NCBI GenBank assembly: GCA_947184155.2
Contig: CAMXCT020001113.1
Span: forward strand, 840,206-904,205
Length of the DNA: 64,000 nucleotides
Source: Cladocopium goreaui
Lineage: Eukaryota > Sar > Dinophyceae > Suessiales > Symbiodiniaceae
Reading direction: 5' to 3'
Notes under the pieces: model-generated
Told to the model about the DNA's origin: nothing
Database searches by the model: none
The model's input: the letters and a program-made list of their open reading frames with translations, nothing else
Program-made: the position numbers and the translations under genes
Part shown: in pieces, positions 53,393 to 63,094 of the stretch
Position numbering within the stretch: position 1 is the first letter of the stretch
Layout of the letters: the number at the start of each line of letters is the position of its first letter

Positions 53393-53717
53393 TATACATT
53401 GCTGACGCAAGTCTCTTGTCCATGGTGCCAGCAGCCGCACGGTCGATGTCGCTTCCTTGGTGGCGTCTTCTGGCATCCTGATGTTTTATCAGGCACAACT
53501 TGAGGCATGTTGCTGCTGCCAGCAATTTGCCTACTTGGGCAGAAAGCGACTTTTTGTTAGCATCCCGAGTTGATGCGATGGTGGCATTAACCAGGAAATT
53601 CCTTGCAAGGGATCCTTTGGACATGTTCGCAGAAGAGTTTGCTACTCTTTGACCATTGAGCCAGTGACCGTATGGATTAATTCTCCTGGTCTTTGACAAC
53701 GGAATGTCCTCTATCAT
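53385..53717 (-). CDS. Open frame of 110 codons, strand uncertain
   Basis: The minus strand is open for 110 codons with a plausible Ala-rich helical composition (NPYGHWLNGQRVANSSANM, SAQVGKLLAAATCLKLCLIK). The plus strand is also suggestive in two pieces (TVDVASLVASSGILMFYQAQ, then LASRVDAMVALTRKFLARDP to TGA 53651) needing one frameshift, and there it would start at the CAG of the family-B copy. Coding DNA is likely; the strand is not resolved. Confidence 0.35.
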   Translation of the reverse strand: MIEDIPLSKTRRINPYGHWLNGQRVANSSANMSKGSLARNFLVNATIASTRDANKKSLSAQVGKLLAAATCLKLCLIKHQDARRRHQGSDIDRAAAGTMDKRLASAMYNP

Positions 53718-54227
53718 CCTCTATCTATGATTCCGGTTCCTCCATCCCTCCAATTTGGGTTCCTGGAATGGCCATTGATATTTTTGATCTGTTTCAAGGA
53801 ATTGAGCAGTGTTCAAAACCCTGGTTGGTTGATGATTATAGGGGATTATACTACCAAATACATTTGGAATCATATGGAATTATAATAATCCAATAGGAAA
53901 ATCCCTATCAATGTTTCTGGAATTTATGTAAGATTATATGCTATGTTTAAGGGATTTACATGGTCTAATCACCATTCTCGCGGTTCATCTGCACCATGCA
54001 ATTCTTATAATTAAATATATATATATATTTCTTGAAGCCACATTTCGTGGAGAAATGCACACCTTTGTTCCTCATACTCGCATTTGATCACCTTTTTGCC
54101 AATGAACTCCCCTCTTTTCCTTAACATATAGCCTCCAGTAAATTAACATAGACCAAATTCTGCACCTTTAAGTAGGGAATACGATCTTTTTTCGAACATG
54201 TATGAACAGTACTTATTCAAACAATAG

Positions 54228-54352
54228 CTGGTAGGTGGTGACTGGAACCATGGATTTTTTCATGACTTTCCAGAAACAGTTGGGAATTTCATAATCCCAA
54301 CTGATGAACTCCATCATTTTTGAGAGGGGTAGGTAGCTCAAAACCACCAACC
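54228..54352. mobile_element. Family-B MITE-like element
   Basis: AGCTGGTAGGTGGTGACTGG to CAAAACCACCAACCAGAT, with GGAACCATGGATTTTTTCATG and ACTCCATCATTTTTGAGAGG. Confidence 0.75.
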
Positions 54353-54797
54353 AGATAGCAATCTTGATCCAAAAAACATCCTACTTGATGGATCACCCCA
54401 CTTAGTAAGTGGGTTATAACCCCAGTTATAAATGGGATAAATAGAGTTAATCAACTCAAAAAACTGGGGTGAACTAACCCACTTACGAGCCGTGGGATGA
54501 GCCACCAAGCACCAACCAGAAATTAATATGTGCGTCAACTTATCGATTTGGTCCACCGGGGCACCACCTTGTAGTGACTGTAGTCTGCAGAGGCAGCAAA
54601 ACCCGCCAAAATCTCCATGTTTTCCCCAGGGGATTGCTATAAATGAAAGGGGGCAACACTCCCACAAAAAAACGCGTTTCTTTGGGGAATCGCAAAAGAC
54701 ACAATTCACCAAACAAATATCTTTGCCCAAAGCTTCTTGGACAGGCACTGATTATACCAAGTATAATTCCCCGAGATTTCATGGTGATTTTTGGAAG

Positions 54798-54875
54798 CGC
54801 CAATCCCTTCGATCCCTTAGACCGTGCCTCGCGGGAGTTGCAATGCGCTGAAGAGCTGAGTGTGGAGCAATGCAG
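54798..54875 (+). CDS. Plus-strand gene, exon e
   Basis: TTTTTGGAAG acceptor, one leading base, ANPFDPLDRASRELQCAEEL then SVEQC, two trailing bases before GTGTGG. It agrees in phase with exon d to the left and exon f to the right. Acidic helix with two cysteines. Confidence 0.62.
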
Positions 54876-55309
54876 GTGTGGAAAAAAAAATCGGGAATTG
54901 TGGAGGCCCCAGGTCTTTAACTATGCTTTGTTGTAGGTATAACATGGTATAACTGTATATATAACTATAGATAATTTTCTAGATAACTAGAAAGTTGGTG
55001 CAAATAACTATGATAACAATAGTGTATGATACTAATTATATTTAGATGGGGTTGTAAACCAAATTATAACTGGGAAGCAACATCCTGTAAGGGCTTTGTG
55101 AAGAACAATTGCCTGAGCGGATGTCATATGAAAGTGATGGGCCATGTGAAATTGTTTGATTATTTCAGCATTGAAAAGGAACCTAGAATACATTAGAACA
55201 TTTACAATTTGGCTTCAAAATATTCAAACAGCTTAAGGCTTTGATTTCGCCATTTTTTGACTTGGTATATAACTATGTAACTATTTGATCATATTTTCCC
55301 AGATTTGAG

Positions 55310-55469
55310 CAACAATCCCATTGAGATTTTTCGAGCGACGAGTCATTTCATCCGCGCCAGGTGGAACGTCCTCACTCAGTCAACCGAATCCCAAGCATGC
55401 GCAAGGGAGTGCGTTTGGGAGGTGTGCGATCAGGTGCGACGACTTATGGGTCGCGATTCGCGCAGTTAA
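55310..55469 (+). CDS. Plus-strand gene, terminal exon f
   Basis: Starts after CCAGATTTGAG with one base, which with the AG left by exon e makes a serine codon. It encodes NNPIEIFRATSHFIRARWNV, LTQSTESQACARECVWEVCD and QVRRLMGRDSRS, then TAA 55467-55469. Third positions are GC biased. It is the C-terminus of an unrecognised protein with basic and Cys-containing helices. Confidence 0.65.
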
Positions 55470-55493
55470 GCGGTGAACGAAGCGGTGGGGTTA

Positions 55494-55594
55494 CCCTCTG
55501 GTTATGTCAAAGTAGCTATTGAAAATGGCCATTTATAGTGGATTTACCCATTTAAAATGGTGATTTTCCATAGCTATGTTAAATTACCAGAGGG
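55494..55594. mobile_element. Family-A MITE-like element with TA flanks
   Basis: TA-CCCTCTGGTTATGTC to TTAAATTACCAGAGGG-TA, with AAAATGGTGATTTTCCATAG inside. It lies 25 bp after the stop of the terminal exon, hence in or next to the 3' UTR. Confidence 0.85.
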
Positions 55595-57323
55595 TAACAT
55601 TTTTTTCAATGGGAGGAACGGTCAGACATCGCAATGATTCGAATTGATCCCATGATGAATCCGATTTTATTAGTTCCATGTAATCAATGGGAAGTCATTA
55701 TTATTTGAACTAATAACGGTGTGTTGTGAGATGTCGACTGGGATATTCCAGTATAAATGTTTGGCAACAACAATTGGAATAATATGTTTACAATGTTTGG
55801 ATAAATTATAACGACATATAACGACCTCAATGCGACGTCACTGGCAATGATGGTAAGGTAAATCATCCCCCAATGGCCTTATTGTAGGTGCTGTGTTGGG
55901 GCCTATGGATTATGATTTGTAATTCATGCAGATGTTGTTGGTATATGCGGGAACATACCGGGATATACAACCAATATTGTGATTTCAAAAGAACGCTTTG
56001 ATTTTTGATTCAATGAGGATTATATAAAAATTAAAGGTGTATTTGAATTGTAGGGGAATTTAACCACAACAAATTATTTCGATACAAGTGGAAAATGATG
56101 CTCGGTCGATTATTATTTTGTATGTTGGTTATACTACCAATAGTTAAAATACAGGTGACTGAACCATTAAATGACATAGCTTGGGACCTAAATATCAACC
56201 AAAATATGGTTAATATCATATGTGGAATTGGATATTTTATGATGGTAATAAATCGGATATATTTGATATACTGTAGTTTTGAAATGATACGAACCAATGG
56301 GGTTTTCCAAAGTCAGTCACGGGGAAGCCTTTTTTGGGGGGGCCTGGATTATAGCCTCAACAGCTGAGCAGCGGGGATAATTTTGGAATAATGGTATTTC
56401 ATATTGGAAGAATTGAATGAATTGATGAGTTGAAAACGGAAGACCCCGAAGGTCTCCAGATGAGGAAATATAGCAAATCCCAAAAAACATATAATCGTAT
56501 AGTATAATGTATAATGATGGTATCTCAAAAAAATATGATAATGTTCTGGTATACTATACCAACTAGAACATGTTTCCAAGATGTATGTTGTATAATGATG
56601 TTCTCCCCCAGTCTCAAAGAGGCAGACAGGTCAGCCGGGGTTTCTCTAATTGGACGATCAATATTCACAACTTACTTGTAGAATTGTTTACGTATATGTC
56701 TAAATCTCAACTATATATATATATACATACATGATTATTTATATATATATATGTTTATATCTATATGTATCTTGTTCTAATCATCCTGAAGTAGATAAAT
56801 TAACTTGTCTTAGAACATATTCATAGTGATAAAACCATACAGATAAGATAAATCACTATATCTTCCCATTTTTTATAAAACAATAAATTATCCTGTATGT
56901 CATTAACTATCCCATCTACTAGTGATTTGGTTTTGAAGAATCCATTATAATCATATCTCCAGAGAGGATGGCTAGAGATATCCAAAAACGAAATATAATT
57001 AATATTCCTCTTTTTCTGATATACATTTAATAAATATAAGATATGAATAAGAGGAATGGTAGATAGGAATATGTTTTTTTAATACATAGGTCATATTTGA
57101 TCATATTTGGTGGTTCATTCCATTTAGTAAATAGGTTATCCCTGAAGTATTGCTAGTGAGAGTGAAGTGAATCCATGTTTAACAGTTCAGCCGGGGTGAA
57201 CTAACCATCCGGAGATGGACATCCCGTTCTCATCGATACTCCTTGACCTTCCATGGTTTTGTGTTGAAGATACCCAGGTTGGTAACTTTTCCCATGTTTT
57301 TTTTCAGATATCCCCAACAAGAT
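55595..57323. other. AT-rich unassigned DNA
   Basis: A plus-strand frame at 56095-56367 has a hydrophobic look (MMLGRLLFCMLVILPIVKIQ) but AT-rich codons and an equally open minus strand; I do not call it. Small TATA microsatellites at 56710-56760. Confidence 0.4.
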
Positions 57324-57448
57324 GGTGCCCCCCAGTTATAAATGGGTTATAATCCCATGAAAACTAGTTCGGTATATCACCAACAAAAACCATAGTGAAA
57401 ATAGACTTATTTGCACCAACTTAGCGATTTAGCTCACTGGGGCACCAC
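57324..57448. mobile_element. Family-C MITE-like element abutting an exon
   Basis: GGTGCCCCCCAGTTATAA to TTAGCTCACTGGGGCACCACC, with ACTAGTTCGGTATATCACC inside. Its right end is followed by CTGTTCAG and a GC-rich exon candidate at 57458. Confidence 0.78.
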
Positions 57449-57457
57449 CCTGTTCAG

Positions 57458-57628
57458 GATCCCCAAGGATCCCAAAGCGACGGCCGGATCTTGGTTGTTG
57501 GTCGGTTGTCGTCTGTCCGAACGCCAGGCCTTTTCCGAATGCCAGATCGCCGGAGGATCGTTGTCAGAATGCAACGATCTGACCATCGCCATGAATCAGT
57601 TTCTGAGCTTCAGACTAGAACTCTATAG
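57458..57628 (+). CDS. Candidate exon, unknown gene
   Basis: After CTGTTCAG with one leading base: IPKDPKATAGSWLLVGCRLS, ERQAFSECQIAGGSLSECND, LTIAMNQF. Strong GC3 in AT-rich surroundings. The right edge at ATAG/GTCC is tentative; the frame closes at TGA 57645. It begins a second plus-strand gene or a continuation after 55469. Confidence 0.5.
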   Translation, partial: DPQGSQSDGRILVVGRLSSVRTPGLFRMPDRRRIVVRMQRSDHRHESVSELQTRTL

Positions 57629-58164
57629 GTCCACGATTCATGGTTGATATGGGGCCCCTGGGATCAGGATAATCTGGGTAAAGCGATGTGGAGGGTTTTA
57701 AACCATTTTTTTGGCCGGGCCCATTTAAAAATGGGATTTGACCAAGCAATATTGGGATGAACATGGATATGGTGAGATATGGCCATCAATTTTAGGTCCT
57801 TAAGATCCAGGGAGTACGTGGGCGTTTTGGACTGTTTCGTAAACGGTCAAATTTCAGGAGTCGAATTGGACTCGTGCCCGGCAACACGATGCAAAACGCA
57901 ACAAGCCTTAACCCATTTTTCCAGCACAGATTAGCAGGAATGCGAATCAGGAAAGGAAAGTATAGGCATTCAAAAACAAAACTTAAATCAACATATTGGG
58001 GGGTTCTCAAATTTTGGGATCCCCAAGTCACCGTTTCTTTCAATGCTAAGTCATGGTCGTTCATGACTCGGATGATTTGGGGAAACGCCATAACGCACAG
58101 CCCAGTGGGTGAAACATCGAACCGTGGCCATTTGAATTCGCCAATTCGATGATGGCTACAATGT

Positions 58165-58284
58165 GAGGCCCCCGTTCGAAAGCTAAGTTGGTGCACACAA
58201 CTCCAATAACTATATGTTTTATGGTACTTATAACTATAGTTACTGGGGCGAATCTAAACCAACAAACATAACTGGGGGGGGCCA
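58165..58284. mobile_element. Family-C MITE-like element
   Basis: AGGCCCCCGTTCGAAAGCTAAG to CATAACTGGGGGGGGCC, containing AAGTTGGTGCACACAACTCC and a TATAACTATAGTTACTGG core. Confidence 0.75.
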
Positions 58285-58474
58285 CATTGTAGGGGAAATC
58301 ATCCCCAAATTTCTGCATATTACACGGATTCCGTTGTGGTTTTCAGTGGGAAACCCAGTTGCAATGGACCAACCAACCGGTTCATCAACCGATTTTCCCG
58401 ATAAGCTGGTGCCCCCGTACTTGGCCACATTTTTTATGAAACATCGGTTCAGTGTTGGGTTTATGCCGGATATA

Positions 58475-58574
58475 CCCTCGTAAACATACAAAAAAACTAT
58501 GGAAAATCACCTTTTCATGGGAAAACTCACTATAAATGGCCATTTTCAATAGCTATTTTGACATAACCAGAGGG
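58475..58574. mobile_element. Family-A MITE-like element with TA flanks
   Basis: TA-CCCTCGTAAACATACAAAA to GACATAACCAGAGGG-TA. The two ends belong to different subtypes (TAAACATAC and GTTATGTC), as also seen in other copies. Confidence 0.8.
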
Positions 58575-58739
58575 TAATTTCATGGGGTGATATCAACCAA
58601 CAAAAAAAAAATAGACTTAGGAGGCACCACCTTTAGATCAGAAATTGCCATGAAGTAGGTGCAGTCGAAATTCCTCAACGTTTTTTCCAAGCATTTTCCA
58701 GCCTTTCCTTGGATCAAAGCTGTGACTTTTTCGGATCAG

Positions 58740-58819
58740 GTGCCGAGAATGTAACTTTATCCATTGCGAGGTGCGCGGCCGCGATGGAAGTTATGGAAAC
58801 CATGGCCGATTTCTGGAGG
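58740..58819 (+). CDS. Candidate exon, unknown gene
   Basis: After TTTTTCGGATCAG, two leading bases, then AENVTLSIARCAAAMEVMET and MADFWR, ending G/GTTTCT at a codon boundary. Helical, GC-richer than its surroundings. Confidence 0.48.
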
Positions 58820-59683
58820 GTTTCTGAAAAAACCATGGCTTTACCTAATCAACATGGTGATTTTCCAGTTCACTAAGTTCACAGAAATTACCAGAGGCTA
58901 AGCAAAATTTTGGATTTGGGTTTCATGTGATCTTCCAGTTCACTAATAGTGAACAAAATCCTAGAACTACCAGAGGGTAAGCAAATAGAAAAAACAATTG
59001 GATTTTGAAAGATAAAAAACACTAGACCAGCGGATATCATGAGATTTGGTGCTAGCCTGTGGGCAAAGCCAGATCAACTGGTGGATTTTCTCAAGCAAAA
59101 TGCGAAACACAACCAGAATACGCAGGAATATCTCGAGGGATCCAACTGGTTTTTGAGGTCCATCGGATCCACGAATTTGAACTTGACAATACTATGCGAT
59201 AATCAAACGTGGCTTTGGAACCCCGGTAAATTGGAGGTTTATGTAAACTAACAGTTTGCGAACTGGAAAATCACCATGTTTAATTGGTAAATCAACTATA
59301 AATGGCAATTTGACATAAACAGAGGGTACTGAGTACTGGTTTATAGCTGGAAAGCCACGTTTGATTACTGGAGTGTAATCCTGATGACTGTAGGTCTGCG
59401 GAAGTTTCACTCTTCATCTCTTGGACTTGAAGGGTCTGAACAATCGCAGAACACCTGTTTTGCTTGGTAAAAACCTTGGTTTCAGGTTATGTTTTGTCCA
59501 TATAGTTTTCCATATGTTCATTTCTTTTTGGCATATGTTTCCCATCTGTTTCCTATATATTTTCCCATATAGTTTCCATATGTTCAGAAATCTTCACATG
59601 TTTTTTTCCTTTTCGTTTCACGCTTGTTTCTGTACATCAGATTGTCCCATTTGTTTCCTATATGTTTCCCATACCCATAGGAT

Positions 59684-59773
59684 CCATGGTGCTGCTATAT
59701 ATGGTAACATGGATCCCATCAATATACCCCAGTCATGTTAGCATATATACCAGCACCATGGATCCGTCATGGG
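59684..59773. mobile_element. Family-F palindromic element
   Basis: CCCATAGGATCCATGGTGCTG to CAGCACCATGGATCCGTCATGGG about a TATATGG core. A nearly identical copy is at 60372-60479. ATA flanks both ends, a possible 3-bp duplication. Confidence 0.8.
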
Positions 59774-59810
59774 ATAGTTTCACATGATTGTTCCCATTTC
59801 GTTTCACATA

Positions 59811-59883
59811 CCCTCTGGTAAACATGCAAAAACTATGGAAAGATCCACCATTTTTAATGGGAAAACTCACTATAAATCACAAT
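59811..59883. mobile_element. Family-A MITE-like element, left half only
   Basis: CCCTCTGGTAAACATGCAAA through AATGGGAAAACTCACTATAA, then cut; exon-like DNA starts 36 bp later. A weak relative is at about 59235-59326. Confidence 0.65.
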
Positions 59884-59918
59884 TTTTCGCCAAGGATCCC
59901 CATCATCACCATCCCCAG

Positions 59919-60001
59919 CTGCCAGATCTGCCAGGATGGTTGCAGCAAGGGCGCCTGCGATGTGATCTTCGGCAGCCGGGACGAAGCCTACAGGCGTTCG
60001 G
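59919..60001 (+). CDS. Candidate Cys-rich exon, unknown gene
   Basis: After ACCATCCCCAG, one leading base, CQICQDGCSKGACDVIFGSR then DEAYRRS, one trailing base before GTACC. About 20 of 27 third positions are G or C. Cysteine spacing C-x2-C-x3-C-x4-C suggests a zinc or disulfide module. Confidence 0.5.
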
Positions 60002-60240
60002 GTACCGCAACAAACCGGCGCCATGGAAGTGGCCCAAAAAAAGGGTGGGGTCGTTCGTTAGCTAAGTTGGTTTATTGGACTTAACTATAGATAGATCACC
60101 TATATATAAATATCACCAACAAAAACCATAGTGAAATTTAAGTCTTATTTCACTATGGTTTTTGTTGGAGATAGATGAAACTAGTTAATGGAATTATAAT
60201 GCATTTATAACTGTCATGGCTTTTGGGTAAATTATACAAT

Positions 60241-60528
60241 GTGGAGCCCCCGTAAATGAAATCGCTAAGTTGGTGCACAGTTCACGTGGTGAATTCTATG
60301 GCTTGTGGTGGATATAAGTGATTTTTTCGAACTAGTATTCATGGGGTTTATCAACCAACAAATATTCATGGCCCATAGGATCCATGGTGCTGCTATATAT
60401 GGTAACATGGATCCCATCAATGTACCCCAGTCATGTTAGCATATATACATATATACCAGCACCATGGATCCGTCATGGGTGGGCTTTATAAACCAACAAA
60501 CGTAACTATCGTAAAGGAGGGCCCCACA
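60241..60528. mobile_element. Family-C MITE-like element interrupted by a family-F insertion
   Basis: The C ends (GTGGAGCCCCCGTAAATG and CGTAAAGGAGGGCCCCAC) lie unusually far apart because a 108-bp family-F element (60372-60479) sits inside, next to TTTATCAACCAACAAATATTC. This gives an order of activity: F moved after C. Confidence 0.7.
60372..60479. mobile_element. Family-F palindromic element, nested copy
   Basis: Same as 59684-59773 with an extra TATATACA step. Flanked by TGG on both sides, a possible 3-bp target duplication. Confidence 0.8.
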
Positions 60529-61310
60529 TCAAAAAGTACTTGGTCATTTCAGTCATTTCTTTGAGGAAAATGCTGGTTTTTCATGATGGGTTTTTCATAT
60601 TTTATCTCAGTAGAATTTCTGATTTGGTTAGGATGGAAAGCTAGAAAATGGGATACAAAATTTGGATCTCAATGGGAATATCAATAGTATACAGTAGGAT
60701 TCGGATATGAATGGGAAAGTGGTATATTATATTATATTATATTATCATCATTGAGGATAGTTTTAAAATGTTATAAATCACAAACACACTGACATTAGGA
60801 AGATCTAGTAAAATAATACCATAGTAAAATATTGTAAAATAATATCTGGCTACCCCAGAACTTATAATTTGTTGTGTTTATAGGGTGTGTTCTTCTTTTC
60901 CCGATGGGAAAAAAACCAGACATGTGAAATCGATAGGGGGTATATTTGATTTGAGGGTTCCTTAAGCAAATCCAAATCAACCAGACATTGAGGATAGATA
61001 TGAAGCACTCAAAGGTTTAGCAGGGGTGGTGATCATAAGCCATGACAGGGGTATATCCGAGTAATCGAACTGGAGTATCATATGACTAGGCAAAAGTCAA
61101 AAGTCCGGAACGCGACTGGTTGATCACCTGGTGATGGTAGACCCCGTTAATGGACATCGGACGTTATAGCTATGATGACTAACCAGTTACTGAGTGCGAT
61201 AATCTCCAAGGACCAAAGTGCCCCCCCCAGTCATGTTTATTCGTGAAGTTGTATCTATCCAACTGTAGGTATATCCAATCTGTATGCCGCTCATATCAGT
61301 TTATACATCA
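60529..61310. other. Unassigned AT-rich DNA
   Basis: A (TATTA)n short run at 60720-60745; no exon or clear element. Confidence 0.5.
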
Positions 61311-61464
61311 TCAATGGCCATTTCAGGAACCTAAATTGGAGGTACCTATCATATATAAGGCCTATTTTTCAGGCCTAAATTACAGGGAATATCCCCACAA
61401 CATATGGCCTGACATACGGTACTAACGTACCTCCATGTATTGGATCCTGGAGATCTCCCATTGA
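61311..61464. mobile_element. Family-D MITE-like element
   Basis: TCAATGGCCATTTCAGGAACC to GGATCCTGGAGATCTCCCATTGA, reverse orientation relative to 53086-53243. Confidence 0.83.
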
Positions 61465-62358
61465 CATCATCGAGCACCTATTGTCTGGGGGCACCGCATC
61501 ACCGCTAAGTTATCATTGGAAATCCAATGGTACAGCAAGGGCCCCAAAACAATATTTAAGTTGTTCAATATATATATATACACATTAGATTCACTGGTAT
61601 CTATAGCAAACATAAGTCGGGGGGCCCACCATTCAGGTATGACAATATGATATAAATGGGATGGTAAGGCAATTTTGATGTTAGTATGGGAGGATGATTC
61701 CTAATCAGGAACTAGGTTTGTCCAAACATGGTGTTTAAAACTGGTCCACAGCCACGAATATAACCCAGCTATGTTATTTTGATCAAATTTCATTTGTTGA
61801 AACCGCTCAATAAAAATGCGATGATGGGCCCCCACCAGGTATACACAGAAACATTTTTTAGTATCACCGGGGTTACAACTACGATAAGTAGGTTGAACTA
61901 GGTTGGGAATACGACCACCCAGGAGGCAAGAAAAAAAGACACACCAATGTTTTGCCATATACAAATTAAGGCAGACACCATGCAGACACCTATATAGAGA
62001 AGTTGCAGCTTCCGATTGCCCCAACACTGGTAAGACCTTGGTTTATGATGATTTATGCACAAACATCTTAGTTTCCCAACGCTGCGCTGTTTCCGTGCCA
62101 TCCCCCATGTTAACATAGACCCTGAACAGAACATAATTCATCTATAATTAATCATAAGTTCATCTATAATTCATAAGTCATCTATAATTCATCTATAAAT
62201 AAGCCATATTTTCCATAGCAATTAATACCTTTTCATAACAGCGATCTTCCAACTCATGTCGCAGATCCTGCGCTGGCTGTGACACATCAGCACAGTGCAA
62301 TCCAAGTTCGCCCTGTTCCTTGGTTTCAAAGGGGAAATGGGCCAATTTTACGTGCAGG
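61465..62358. other. Unassigned DNA with one weak exon candidate
   Basis: A Cys-containing plus frame after CATGTCGCAG at 62264 (SCAGCDTSAQC, then PSSPCSLVSK) could be an exon to about 62327, but an alternative frame is equally good. ATCATAAGTTCATCTATAATTC duplications lie at 62140-62205. Confidence 0.35.
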
Positions 62359-62480
62359 GTGGTGCCCCAGTTCGTTAGCTAAGTTGGTTTATAAGTCCGA
62401 CAACTATGGTTTATAGGTGATATATCGAACTAGTTAATGGGATTATAACATATTATAACCCATTTATAACTGGGGGGGCT
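62359..62480. mobile_element. Family-C MITE-like element
   Basis: GTGGTGCCCCAGTTCGTTAG to CATTTATAACTGGGGGGGC, with AACTATGGTTTATAGGTGATA and GAACTAGTTAATGGGATTAT inside. Confidence 0.8.
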
Positions 62481-62544
62481 ACTTACAATGTTCCTTGGAA
62501 ATCTATGGCCCAATTTTTTCTAGAACTGTTGGTAAGTAAAATTG

Positions 62545-63094
62545 ACCCATCTTTACTGTACTAGAAAAATGGAACCCATCTTTACTGTACTAGAAAAATG
62601 GAACCCATCTTTACTGTACTGGAAAAATGGAACCCATCTTTACTGTACTAGAAAAATGGAACCCATCTTTACTGTACTAGAAAAATGGAACCCATCTTTA
62701 CTGTACTAGAAAAATGGAACCCATCTTTACTGTACTAGAAAAATGGAACCCATCTTTACTGTACTAGAAAAATGGAACCCATCTTTAACTGTACTAGAAA
62801 AATGGAATCCATCTTTACTGTACTAGAAAAATGGAACCCATCTTTACTGTACTAGAAAAATGGAACCCATCTTTACTGTACTAGAAAATGAAACCCATCT
62901 TTACTGTACTAGAAAAATGGAACCCATCTTTACTGTACTAGAAAAATGGAACCCATCTTTACTGTACTAGAAAAATGGAGCCCATCTTTACTGTACTAGA
63001 AAAATGGAACCCATCTTCACTGTACTAGAAAAATGGAACCCATCTTTACTGTACTAGAAAAATGGAATCCATCTTTACTGTACTAGAAACATGG
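62545..63094. repeat. 29-bp satellite, about 19 copies
   Basis: Units of CCCATCTTTACTGTACTAG plus AAAAATGGAA, highly uniform (occasional ACTGG, ATCC, one extra A, one 28-bp unit). TTTACTGTA and TACTGTACTAG words give dyad symmetry within the unit. Confidence 0.96.

Noticed and set aside
56095-56367. 90-codon hydrophobic plus-strand frame, membrane-protein-like
   Set aside because: AT-rich codons, no splice context, and the minus strand is equally open.
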